From: a bacterium
GTDB taxonomy: Bacteria > UBP18 > UBA7526
NCBI GenBank assembly: GCA_011049955.1
Contig: DRGV01000007.1
Span: 1 to 7,048 of the forward strand
DNA length: 7,048 nt
Direction: 5' to 3'
A program made the translations under genes and the position numbers. Below are positions 1-5,872 of this stretch, piece by piece. The notes below the pieces were generated by a model that was given only the letters and a program-made list of their open reading frames with translations, was not told where the DNA came from and searched no databases. Position 1 is the first letter of the stretch; the number at the start of each line of letters is the position of its first letter.

Positions 1-23
1 ATTTAAGTAAGTTTAAGTTAAAT

Positions 24-53
24 TTGACATATAGAAGTAATATGTGATATGAT
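24..53 (+). promoter_or_regulatory. Putative sigma-70-type promoter upstream of lysS
   Basis: A perfect -35 hexamer TTGACA (24-29) is followed after 18 bases by TATGAT (48-53), one mismatch from the -10 consensus. Transcription would start near 60 and give a leader of about 340 bases that contains the 44-bp tandem repeats and the hairpins before lysS. No other start signal of similar quality was seen in the first 400 bases. The AT-rich setting makes chance matches likelier, and the sigma-factor preference of this organism is unknown. Confidence 0.45.
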
Positions 54-70
54 GAAAATTCAAATTATAA

Positions 71-231
71 ACGCAGAAGCGCCGAAGAGGCAAAGGCGCA
101 GAGAAAAACTATAGACGCAGAAGCGCCGAAGAGGCAAAGGCGCAGAGAAAAACTATAGACGCAGAGGACGCAGAATATCCGCAGAGAGCGCAGAGAAAAA
201 CCATAGACGCAGAGGACGCCAAAGAAGATAG
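71..231 (+). repeat. 44-bp tandem repeat, two perfect and two decayed copies
   Basis: Units at 71-114 and 115-158 are identical over 44 bases, beginning ACGCAGAAGCGCCG and ending AAAAACTATAG. A third, diverged unit (159-206) has ACGCAGAGGACGCAG and GAGAAAAACCATAG, and a fourth is cut short (207-231). Each unit is itself made of GACGCAGAG-like words. Similar words recur in the spacer after lolD (AAGAACGCAAAAAA). The array is non-coding and lies in the presumed lysS leader. Identity between the first two copies suggests recent duplication. Confidence 0.9.
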
Positions 232-243
232 TTAGTCTGATAA

Positions 244-305
244 ATTAGTTGGATTAGTTGGATTTAAAATTTACTTAATATCCTAAATCCACTTAATATA
301 CTAAT
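244..305. repeat. Imperfect inverted repeat in the lysS leader
   Basis: Left arm 244-266 (built of ATTAGTTGG words, ending GGATTTA) is matched by right arm 284-305 (starting TAAATCC, ending ACTAAT). The reverse complement of the right arm aligns with the left arm with a few mismatches and one gap. The loop is AT-rich. The arms could form a weak RNA hairpin. It is not followed by a T-run, so it does not look like an intrinsic terminator. This is the first of a series of such elements, one in most spacers of the window. Confidence 0.65.
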
Positions 306-364
306 CTAACTTGTTTTACACTTTGGCGGTTGCCCCGCAAGATGCTATACAGAGTAGCAGAAGC

Positions 365-386
365 AGCGGGATCCCGCTATAGCGGG
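365..386. promoter_or_regulatory. Overlapping GC-rich palindromes just before the lysS RBS
   Basis: Three arms alternate: AGCGGG (365-370), CCCGCT (373-378), AGCGGG (381-386), separated by AT dinucleotides. The first two arms form one perfect 14-bp palindrome. The last two form another, CCCGCTATAGCGGG (373-386). Only one can pair at a time, because they share the middle arm. The second ends a few bases before the weak Shine-Dalgarno (about 389-395) of lysS, so the structure could influence initiation. It may equally be a copy of a small dispersed palindrome. A regulatory role is inference. Confidence 0.6.
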
Positions 387-400
387 ACAAGGAAGAGAGA

Positions 401-1870
401 ATGGAAGAGCTCATTAAGGTAAGGCATGAGAAACTCAAAAGGCTGAGGGAAGAGAAGATAGAGCCTTATCCCCATAGGTATAAGATCACCCATAAGGCAA
501 GAGAGATATTGGAGAAGTATAAGAAGCTAAAGACCGGGAAGGAAGTAAAGGGCTCCCAGGTCTCTTTAGCGGGAAGGATTATGAGTAAGAGGGGCCATGG
601 GAAGAGCGGATTTGCCCATATAATGGATGGCAGTGGTAAGATTCAAGCATATACCAAGTTCGATGTTGTGGGGGAGAAGAAGTATGACCTCTATAAGAGT
701 CTGGACATCGGGGACTTTATTGGGGTAGAAGGCACCATCTTTAAAACCAGGACCGGAGAGATAACAGTTCTGGTCAAAGACTTCACCCTTTTGGCAAAGT
801 CTTTGAGACCCCTGCCAGAGAAGTGGCATGGTCTGAGGGACGTGGAGACGAGGTTCAGGCAGAGATATGTCGACCTAATCATGAACCCCGAGGTGAAGGA
901 AACTTTTCTAAGAAGGTCACGGATTATATCTCTAATAAGAGAGTTTTTAGATAAGAAGGGGTTCCTGGAGATTGAGACCCCCATGATGCAGCCCATCCCG
1001 GGAGGTGCAGCAGCAAAACCCTTCGTTACTCATCATAAAGCATTGCATCGAGACCTATACCTGAGGATTGCTCCGGAACTTTACTTGAAGAGATTAATTG
1101 TAGGAGGGATGGAGAGGGTCTATGAGATAAACAGAAGCTTCAGGAACGAGGGAATCTCCACCAGGCACAATCCAGAGTTCACTATGCTCGAATTATACCA
1201 GGCATACGCTGACTATGAGGACTTGATGGAATTGACAACCGAAGTAATCGCCAAGATAGCCAAAGAGGTCCTGGGGACCCTGAAGATTGAGTATCAGGGG
1301 AAGAAGATAGATCTGAAGGCCCCCTGGAGGAGATTGACTCTAAAGAACGCCATAAAAAAATATACCCAACTCGATATCGATAAGGTCAAGGATATTAAGA
1401 AAGAAGCGAAAAGATTAGGGTTAAAACTGGAGTCAGGCTTGACTGATGCCCAGGTGGTAGACCACATTTTTAAGGAATTTGTGGAACCCCGACTCATCCA
1501 ACCTACGTTCGTTACTGACTATCCCAGAGAATTGTCTCCCTTAGCAAAGGCGAAGAAGAATAACCCTGAATTGGCAGAAAGGTTTGAACTCTTCATTGGA
1601 ACCCTGGAATTGGCCAACGCCTATTCGGAGTTGAATGACCCTATTCTCCAGAGGGAGAGGCTGAAGGAGCAACTGGCCCTAAGGTGGGCAGGCTCTGAAG
1701 AGGCTCACCTGATGGATGAGGACTTTTTGAGGGCCCTGGAGTATGGTATGCCCCCTTGCGCTGGACTGGGGATCGGTATCGATAGACTGGTTATGCTTTT
1801 AACCGACTCTTTCTCCATCCGGGATGTCATTTTATTTCCTCATATGCGTCCCGAAAAAGTAAGGGAGTAA
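401..1870 (+). CDS. lysS: Lysyl-tRNA synthetase, class II (LysRS2)
   Basis: The enzyme attaches lysine to tRNA-Lys in the cytoplasm using ATP. The 489-residue product has the usual class II length. After a basic N-terminal helix comes the OB-fold anticodon-binding domain (about 53-135, with VSLAGRIMSKRGHGKSGF). The catalytic domain follows. Motif 1 lies around 186-199 (GFLEIETPMM). Motif 2 lies around 239-262, with the FRNE loop (247-250) followed by the GISTRHNPEFTMLE stretch. Motif 3 lies around 455-466, GLGIGIDRLVML, with its arginine at 462. The GGAAAKPF segment after motif 1 is typical of LysRS. ATG at 401 has a weak AAGGAAG Shine-Dalgarno and gives the expected N-terminus. No class I (KMSKS-type) features are seen. 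All motifs are intact, so it should be functional. In several proteobacterial-type genomes lysS also precedes lolC and lolD, as here. Confidence 0.97.
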   Translation: MEELIKVRHEKLKRLREEKIEPYPHRYKITHKAREILEKYKKLKTGKEVKGSQVSLAGRIMSKRGHGKSGFAHIMDGSGKIQAYTKFDVVGEKKYDLYKSLDIGDFIGVEGTIFKTRTGEITVLVKDFTLLAKSLRPLPEKWHGLRDVETRFRQRYVDLIMNPEVKETFLRRSRIISLIREFLDKKGFLEIETPMMQPIPGGAAAKPFVTHHKALHRDLYLRIAPELYLKRLIVGGMERVYEINRSFRNEGISTRHNPEFTMLELYQAYADYEDLMELTTEVIAKIAKEVLGTLKIEYQGKKIDLKAPWRRLTLKNAIKKYTQLDIDKVKDIKKEAKRLGLKLESGLTDAQVVDHIFKEFVEPRLIQPTFVTDYPRELSPLAKAKKNNPELAERFELFIGTLELANAYSELNDPILQRERLKEQLALRWAGSEEAHLMDEDFLRALEYGMPPCAGLGIGIDRLVMLLTDSFSIRDVILFPHMRPEKVRE

Positions 1871-1874
1871 GATA

Positions 1875-2106
1875 GTCAGCCGGTTAGCCGGTTTGCCAGT
1901 TAGCCGGTTCAGTAGAGAATAAGAGAATAAGAAAATACGAAAATACGAGAATATGTAAATAAGAAAAAGGAGCAGGGGAAAAGAAATAACGAGTTGCGAG
2001 TGACGGGTTTTAACTCGTAACCCGAGACCCGTAACCCGTAACCCAATGACTTATTAACTTTATTTACTTATTGTCGTATTAACTTATTCATTTATCAACT
2101 TATTAC
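1875..2106. repeat. Composite word-repeat and inverted-repeat spacer
   Basis: The lysS-lolC spacer is almost wholly repeat. First come three AGCCGGTT words (1878-1885, 1886-1893, 1902-1909). Next is a purine-rich left arm of AATAAGA and AAAATACGA words (about 1915-1963). A central block follows (about 1988-2044) with ACGAGTT (1989-1995) facing AACTCGT (2012-2018) and repeated GTAACCC words. The right arm (about 2048-2106) has TTATTTAC, TCGTATT and CTTATT words complementary to the left arm. The outer arms are loosely complementary rather than exact. No open reading frame or GC stem plus T-run terminator is visible. Confidence 0.7.
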
Positions 2107-2119
2107 TTTAGGAGTAGTA

Positions 2120-3340
2120 GTGCGTTATCCTTTATTCATTGCTCTGAGATATTTGAAAGGGGGAAGGGGAAGCCCCTTCCTTTCTGTCATCACCCTCATC
2201 TCCATCACCGGGGTGACCTTAGGGGTTGCTGCCCTAATCATTACTCTATCTGTAATGAACGGTTTCCATGAGGACTTGAGGGATAAAATCGTGGGGACCA
2301 ATGCCCATCTGGTCATCCTGAAAGAGGGTGCAGAAGGCTTGGCTAACTATAAGGAATTGGGGAGAAGGGTTGAGAGAATGAACCATGTCTTAGCCACCGC
2401 TCCCTTCATCTTCGGCCAGGCAATGATAAGATCTTCTACAAGTTCTCTGGGGGTTGTGATAAGGGGAATAGACATAGATAAAGAGGCTAAGGTAACCGCC
2501 CTCGCTGAGAATATCATAAAGGGGAGGTTGAAGGATTTCGGCCCGAACAGCCTCATTCTGGGCAAGGAACTAGCCATGAGTCTGGGAGCGGATGTTGGTG
2601 AATGGGTGAGGGTCATATCCCCCAGGGGAATAGCGATGCCGGTAGGCATGAAGCCCAGGTTCAAGAGTTTTAAAGTCACTGGAATATTTGCTACCGGGAT
2701 GTATGAGTATGACTCGACCCTGGCCTATGTAACTTTGGACAGCGCCCAGGGTTTATTTGGGATGGGAGAGGTAGTTACCGGGCTACAGGTGAAAATAGAT
2801 AATATCCATCAGGCAGGTAAGATGGATAAAGGAATCCAGAAGGAATTAGGCTATCCCTACTGGGTAAGGAACTGGATGGAGCTCAACAGTAACCTCTTTG
2901 CGGCTCTAAGGATGGAGAAGATTACCATGACCGTTATCTTGGTTCTCATCATCCTGGTTGCTACCTTCAACATCGCCAGCGCCCTGATTATGAAGGTCAT
3001 CAGGAAGACGAAGGAGATCGGCATACTAAAGGCCATGGGCGCCCAACGTAAGAGTATTATGTCCATCTTCATCCTGGAGGGATTGATCATCGGTCTTATG
3101 GGAACCCTTCTGGGAACATTCATCGGCTCTTTAATCTCTTTCCTGCAGGATAAGTACCATTTCGTTAAATTACCGGGAGGCGGAGAGATCTATTATATAA
3201 GTATCCTTCCCATCTCTATGAAGGGAAGCGATATTCTCCTCATTATCTTAGCAACTATCGGGATAAGTCTATTAGCCACTCTCTACCCTGCCTGGCGGGG
3301 AGCGAGACTGGATCCAGTAGAGGCCATCCGCTATGAATAG
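2120..3340 (+). CDS. lolC: Lipoprotein-releasing ABC transporter permease, LolC/LolE family
   Basis: This is the inner-membrane subunit of the machine that extracts mature lipoproteins and hands them to the periplasmic carrier LolA. The 406-residue length matches LolC/E. The order is a short cytoplasmic start (RYLKGGRGSPFLSVITLISI), TM1 about 22-46, a large periplasmic domain about 47-265, then TM2 about 268-291, TM3 about 316-342 and TM4 about 371-393. The family pattern around TM2 is clear: EKITMTVILVLIILVATFNI, then a cytoplasmic loop with KEIGILKAMGA, the coupling region for the ATPase. The C-terminus DPVEAIRYE is also typical. The start is GTG, chosen because AGGAG (2110-2114) lies five bases upstream and the N-terminus aligns with the family. 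lolD follows after a 200-base repeat spacer. Only one permease gene is present, so it may act as a homodimer. LolC and LolE cannot be told apart here. Confidence 0.93.
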   Translation: MRYPLFIALRYLKGGRGSPFLSVITLISITGVTLGVAALIITLSVMNGFHEDLRDKIVGTNAHLVILKEGAEGLANYKELGRRVERMNHVLATAPFIFGQAMIRSSTSSLGVVIRGIDIDKEAKVTALAENIIKGRLKDFGPNSLILGKELAMSLGADVGEWVRVISPRGIAMPVGMKPRFKSFKVTGIFATGMYEYDSTLAYVTLDSAQGLFGMGEVVTGLQVKIDNIHQAGKMDKGIQKELGYPYWVRNWMELNSNLFAALRMEKITMTVILVLIILVATFNIASALIMKVIRKTKEIGILKAMGAQRKSIMSIFILEGLIIGLMGTLLGTFIGSLISFLQDKYHFVKLPGGGEIYYISILPISMKGSDILLIILATIGISLLATLYPAWRGARLDPVEAIRYE

Positions 3341-3357
3341 AGGTTAACAGTTAACCT
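3341..3357. repeat. Perfect 8-bp inverted repeat directly after lolC
   Basis: AGGTTAAC, one A, then GTTAACCT forms a perfect hairpin beginning on the base after the lolC stop codon. The stem is only moderately GC-rich and no T-run follows, so it is a poor terminator candidate. It may be a trace of a GTTAAC-word repeat like the AGTAACC words after ilvE. Confidence 0.6.
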
Positions 3358-3368
3358 AACCAAACACC

Positions 3369-3510
3369 AAATCCGAAATCCGAAGCACGAAATCCGAAAT
3401 AATATCAAATGACCAAAATCCAAATGTTCTAAACACAAACAGATTGTTTTGAATTTTGATATTTGAATTTAGAATTTGTCTAGGATTTAGAAATTCGAAT
3501 TTAGGATTTA
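3369..3510. repeat. Dispersed AAATCCG-type palindromic element, copy A
   Basis: The left side has 7-bp AAATCCG units at 3369, 3376 and 3390, with a changed unit AAGCACG at 3383. AT-rich words (AAATGTTC, TCTAAAC) follow, then a right side with TTTGAATTTTGAT and GGATTT words that mirrors the left. AAATCC at 3369-3374 faces GGATTT at 3504-3509. The same plan and several identical words recur at 6597-6727 after mcsA. It fills the lolC-lolD spacer, which holds no reading frame. Confidence 0.75.
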
Positions 3511-3540
3511 ATCATTCTGGTTACTTTAGAGGCCACTAAA

Positions 3541-4245
3541 ATGGATGATATTATTGTAGCCGAAAATTTATACAAGACCTACTACCGGAATGGTCAGGCC
3601 ATCCCAGTTTTAAAAGGAGTGAATCTTAAAGTAAAGGAGGGGGAGATTATATCCATTATTGGTCCCTCCGGGGTAGGCAAGAGCACTCTTTTACACCTTC
3701 TGGGCGCTTTGGATAGACCAACGAAGGGAAAGGTCTTTTTAGACAAAGAGGAAATCTATAACCTAAATGATGGAGAACTTGCTACTTTAAGAAATAGAAG
3801 GATTGGCTTCCTCTTCCAGTTCCACCATCTCTTGAGTGAGTTCACTGCCTTAGAGAATGTGATGATGCCGGGACTCATAAATTCAGATATCAAATATCAG
3901 ATATCAGATATCAGAAAACGGGCGAGAGAGATATTGGAGGAGATGGGGCTGGGGAAGAGGTTGGATCATAGGCCATGCGAGCTATCGGGAGGGGAACAGC
4001 AGAGGGTTGCTTTGGCAAGGGCTTTAGTGAATGAGCCAGATGTAATTATAGCCGATGAACCAACAGGAAACCTGGATAGGAAGACGGCCGAGGCGATACA
4101 TAGCCTTCTCTGGAAATTGAATAAGGAGAGGGGCAAGACCCTCATCTTAGCTACCCATAATGAGGAGTTGGCCAGAAGGGCCAAGCGCATGGTCCGCTTG
4201 GTGGATGGCACAGTCGTAGCCACAAAAGCACAAAATTACCGCTAA
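3541..4245 (+). CDS. lolD: Lipoprotein-releasing ABC transporter ATPase LolD
   Basis: This is the cytoplasmic ATPase that powers lipoprotein release by LolC/E. The 234-residue product has every ABC motif: Walker A GPSGVGKST (41-49), Q-loop glutamine in FLFQFHHLL (Q93), signature LSGGEQQ (148-154), Walker B VIIADEPTGNLD with the catalytic glutamate at 173, and the switch histidine at 206 (ILATHNEE). The ENVMMPGL stretch after the Q-loop is characteristic of LolD and related MacB-type ATPases, and the lolC neighbour decides for LolD. ATG at 3541 has AGAGG (3528-3532) eight bases upstream. Two oddities are seen. Residues 115-126 (SDIKYQISDIRK) are encoded by a 7-bp tandem repeat. The last eight residues (ATKAQNYR) follow the normal end of the family and run into the spacer repeat that holds the stop codon. 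Neither touches a catalytic motif. Confidence 0.95.
   Translation: MDDIIVAENLYKTYYRNGQAIPVLKGVNLKVKEGEIISIIGPSGVGKSTLLHLLGALDRPTKGKVFLDKEEIYNLNDGELATLRNRRIGFLFQFHHLLSEFTALENVMMPGLINSDIKYQISDIRKRAREILEEMGLGKRLDHRPCELSGGEQQRVALARALVNEPDVIIADEPTGNLDRKTAEAIHSLLWKLNKERGKTLILATHNEELARRAKRMVRLVDGTVVATKAQNYR
3884..3914 (+). repeat. In-frame 7-bp tandem repeat inside lolD
   Basis: Four 7-bp units, CAGATAT, CAAATAT, CAGATAT, CAGATAT, plus a final CAG, lie head to tail within lolD. They encode SDIKYQISDIR between the ENVMMPGLI segment and the RAREILEE helix, a loop region whose sequence varies between LolD proteins. The unit length is not a multiple of three, so gain or loss of one unit would shift the frame. 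Loss or gain of three would add or remove seven residues. It resembles the AT-rich words of the spacers more than it resembles coding sequence. Confidence 0.85.
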
Positions 4246-4297
4246 GAACGCAAAAAATCTTCGCGGCCTTTATAATTAATTTAGCGGCCTTGGCGGT
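4238..4297. repeat. Inverted repeat spanning the lolD stop and PilZ leader
   Basis: ACCGCTAAG (4238-4246) faces CTTGGCGGT (4289-4297), nine pairs with one G-U type mismatch. GCGGCCTT occurs twice as a direct repeat (4263-4270 and 4284-4291). The lolD stop codon TAA (4243-4245) lies inside the left arm. Words such as AAGAACGCAAAAAA resemble the 44-bp repeat ahead of lysS. No T-run follows the stem, so transcription probably continues into the PilZ gene. Confidence 0.65.
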
Positions 4298-4302
4298 CGC
4301 AA

Positions 4303-4308
4303 GGGAGG
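4303..4308 (+). promoter_or_regulatory. Ribosome binding site fixing the PilZ gene start
   Basis: GGGAGG lies eight bases before ATG 4317. It falls inside the longer reading frame that could begin at TTG 4290, and that TTG has no Shine-Dalgarno and sits within the spacer inverted repeat. The ATG at 4317 is therefore the better start. Confidence 0.8.
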
Positions 4309-4316
4309 AAGCGATT

Positions 4317-4709
4317 ATGGGAAAGAAGTATGAAGGACCGAACAGGAGAAAGGCCCCCAGAATAATAAAGCCCATTCCAGTAAGATACATGCTTCCCCTG
4401 GATTTCTCTGGGGGAACCTGGGAGGCCTCTACCTATGATGTTGGAGGAGGGGGCCTAAGGATAAGGAGGAAGGATCCTGTTAAGGAAGGGACCATTGCGG
4501 CTTTAGAGATTGCCCTCCCCACAGAAGTGGGGGAAGTGGACAAGGTCAAGACCATCGCCCAGGTTGTCTGGTGCCACAAAGTAGGAGAGGAAGCGGATTA
4601 TTCTGTAGGCCTTAAGTTTGTCTTTCCTGACGATCTTGCCCTTCGGAAGATCAACCGCTATGTAGAAAAAGAAACGGAAAGACTCAAAAAAGAGGTCAAT
4701 CCCGGCTGA
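4317..4709 (+). CDS. PilZ-domain protein, probable cyclic-di-GMP receptor
   Basis: This is a single-domain protein of 130 residues. PilZ domains bind cyclic di-GMP through an RxxxR motif and a downstream [D/N]xSxxG motif. Here RKAPR (11-15) follows the NRR turn at the N-terminus, and DVGGGGLRI (41-49) occupies the second motif, with the serine replaced by glycine. The remainder fits the PilZ beta-barrel: ALEIALP, AQVVWCHKV, then DYSVGLKFVFPDD, followed by a C-terminal helix of charged residues. No membrane segment or second domain is visible, so it should be cytoplasmic. ATG 4317 is preferred over TTG 4290 on RBS grounds. The target process (motility, polysaccharide or other) cannot be read from this sequence, and the flanking lolD and ilvE give no hint. 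Binding of cyclic di-GMP is likely but uncertain because of the Ser-to-Gly change. Confidence 0.87.
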   Translation: MGKKYEGPNRRKAPRIIKPIPVRYMLPLDFSGGTWEASTYDVGGGGLRIRRKDPVKEGTIAALEIALPTEVGEVDKVKTIAQVVWCHKVGEEADYSVGLKFVFPDDLALRKINRYVEKETERLKKEVNPG

Positions 4710-4851
4710 ATTCAATTTCCAATTACCAATTCCTAATTCCCAATAAAATTCTCAATGCCTAATGTCAGAATGTCAAAAGATTCTTAGAAATTAGATATTT
4801 AGACATTGGACATTTTGTTAGAAATTGGATATTAGATATTAGAAATTCAAT
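4710..4851. repeat. Long imperfect inverted repeat between the PilZ gene and ilvE
   Basis: The left arm (about 4710-4770) is made of AATTCC, CCAATT and CTAAT words. The right arm (about 4795-4851) is made of TTAGAAATT, GGATATTAG and TTGGACATT words. Reading the right arm backwards as its complement gives a sequence that follows the left arm closely over some 55 positions, with scattered mismatches. The element starts within the base after the PilZ stop codon. The rest of the spacer (4852-4905) has TTTTG and TTTGTATTTTG words like one half of the 3369-3510 element, and then the ilvE ribosome binding site AAGGGAGG (4906-4913). Confidence 0.75.
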
Positions 4852-4921
4852 GCGTCTGTTTCGGTTTTGTTTGTATTTTGATGTTTGGAATTTCTTTTCC
4901 GACTGAAGGGAGGAAAAAACG

Positions 4922-5872
4922 GTGTTAATCTATTTTGACGGAAAACTGATTCCCAAGGAGGAGGCAAAGGTCTCGGTCTATGACCATGGCCTCTTATATG
5001 GAGATGGGATATTTGAGGGGATAAGGTCATATGATGGTAAGGTCTTCAGATTAGAGCAGCATCTGGATAGACTCTATAATTCTGCCCAGGCTATCGCCCT
5101 AAAGATTCCTCTACCGAAGGAAGAGATAAGAGAGGCGGTCTTGAAGACCTTGAGGGCCAATAAGTTAAGGGATGCCTATATTAGATTGGTAGTCACCAGG
5201 GGAATAGGGGACCTGGGTTTAGATCCCAGGAAGTGTCCTAAGCCAACTATCTTCATCATTACTGATAAGATAGTTCTTTATCCTGAAGAGTTCTATAAGA
5301 ATGGATTGGAGGTAATAGTTACCAAGACAAAGAGGAATATTAAGGAAGCCCTGAATCCAGAGATAAAATCTCTGAATTATCTGAATAATATCCTGGCCCG
5401 CATTGAGGTGAATAAAAGAGGTTGCCAAGAGGGAATCATGACCAATATTGAGGGCTATGTGGCAGAGGCCACTGCGGATAACATTTTCATTGTTAGAAAT
5501 AAAGACGCCTCCGCCAAAGGCGGAGAACTTTGTTCTGCCAGCGCCTTTATTGACAGGGCAAGCGAGGCGCGCTGTCACAATAAAGAGGTGATTACTCCCC
5601 CTGCAGAGATGGAGGCCTTAAGAGGGATTACCCGGGATGCGGTCTTAAAGATAGCAGAATCTTTGGGGATTGAGGCACATGAATTGCCCTTCACCGTTAA
5701 GGATCTGTATGAGGCGGATGAATGCTTCCTGACCGGTACGGCCGCAGAGGTCATTCCGGTGGTTAAGGTGGATGGCAAGGATATCGGGGATGGAAAGCCG
5801 GGGGAGATTACTCTTAAACTGAAAGAAGGGTTTAAGAAACTCACCCAAAGAGAGGGAACACCCATTTATTGA
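4922..5872 (+). CDS. ilvE: Branched-chain-amino-acid aminotransferase (PLP class IV) with inserted segment
   Basis: The enzyme transfers the amino group between leucine, isoleucine or valine and 2-oxoglutarate in the cytoplasm, the last step of their synthesis. Class IV features are clear: YFDGKLIPKEEAKVSVYDHG and LLYGDGIFEGIRSYDGKVFR at the N-terminus, the PLP lysine in EIKSLNYLNN (K149), GYVAEATADNIFIV (170s-190s) with the family glutamate at 181, and GITRDAVLKIAESLG then ECFLTGTAAEVIPV. GTG 4922 is the start because AAGGGAGG (4906-4913) is well placed and the N-terminus matches the family. At 316 residues it is roughly 25 longer than usual. The excess is residues about 193-219, an in-frame insertion between NIFIVRN and KEVITPP that falls in a hairpin turn away from the active lysine. 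D-amino-acid aminotransferase or aminodeoxychorismate lyase are the alternatives. The GIRSYDGKVFRLEQHLDRL pattern favours IlvE. Confidence 0.92.
   Translation: MLIYFDGKLIPKEEAKVSVYDHGLLYGDGIFEGIRSYDGKVFRLEQHLDRLYNSAQAIALKIPLPKEEIREAVLKTLRANKLRDAYIRLVVTRGIGDLGLDPRKCPKPTIFIITDKIVLYPEEFYKNGLEVIVTKTKRNIKEALNPEIKSLNYLNNILARIEVNKRGCQEGIMTNIEGYVAEATADNIFIVRNKDASAKGGELCSASAFIDRASEARCHNKEVITPPAEMEALRGITRDAVLKIAESLGIEAHELPFTVKDLYEADECFLTGTAAEVIPVVKVDGKDIGDGKPGEITLKLKEGFKKLTQREGTPIY
5498..5586. mobile_element. In-frame 73-bp palindromic insertion in ilvE with 8-bp flanking repeat
   Basis: AATAAAGA occurs at 5498-5505 and again at 5579-5586. The 73 bases between are GC-rich (45 G or C) compared with the surrounding gene. 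They contain a perfect hairpin CTCCGCC-AAA-GGCGGAG (5509-5525). A second, imperfect hairpin has left arm CTTTATTGACAG (5545-5556) and right arm 5572-5585, which includes the second flank. Deleting 81 bp (one flank plus insert, 27 codons) joins VRN directly to KEVITPP, the normal family sequence. The insert stays open in the ilvE frame. It encodes no transposase, so it would be a non-autonomous element. Because the second flank also pairs within the hairpin, it may be part of the element rather than a true target duplication. Confidence 0.75.

Noticed and set aside
71..231. CRISPR array
   Set aside because: Units are directly adjacent with no unique spacers, and no cas gene is present.
315..351. 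TTTACA and TATACA as a second lysS promoter
   Set aside because: The spacing is about 25 bases, too long for a normal sigma-70 promoter.
691..996. Minus-strand frame of 101 residues inside lysS
   Set aside because: It is a shadow of the conserved lysS coding sequence.
4290..4316. TTG start giving a nine-residue longer PilZ protein
   Set aside because: TTG 4290 lies in the spacer inverted repeat with no ribosome site, while ATG 4317 has GGGAGG at the right distance.
4151..4390. Minus-strand reading frame of 79 residues with a hydrophobic stretch
   Set aside because: It overlaps the end of lolD and the start of the PilZ gene, has no ribosome site, and its hydrophobic residues are what antisense of charged codons gives.
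4806..4835. TTGGAC with TATTAG as an ilvE promoter
   Set aside because: Both boxes are formed by the repeated words of the inverted repeat, and the -10 match is poor.
5219..5578. Minus-strand frame of 119 residues inside ilvE
   Set aside because: It is fully antisense to a well-supported gene and shows no recognisable family.
5498..5586. Assembly error or frameshift as the cause of the long ilvE
   Set aside because: The frame stays open throughout, both flanks match the family, and the excess is bounded by a direct repeat, so an insertion explains it better.
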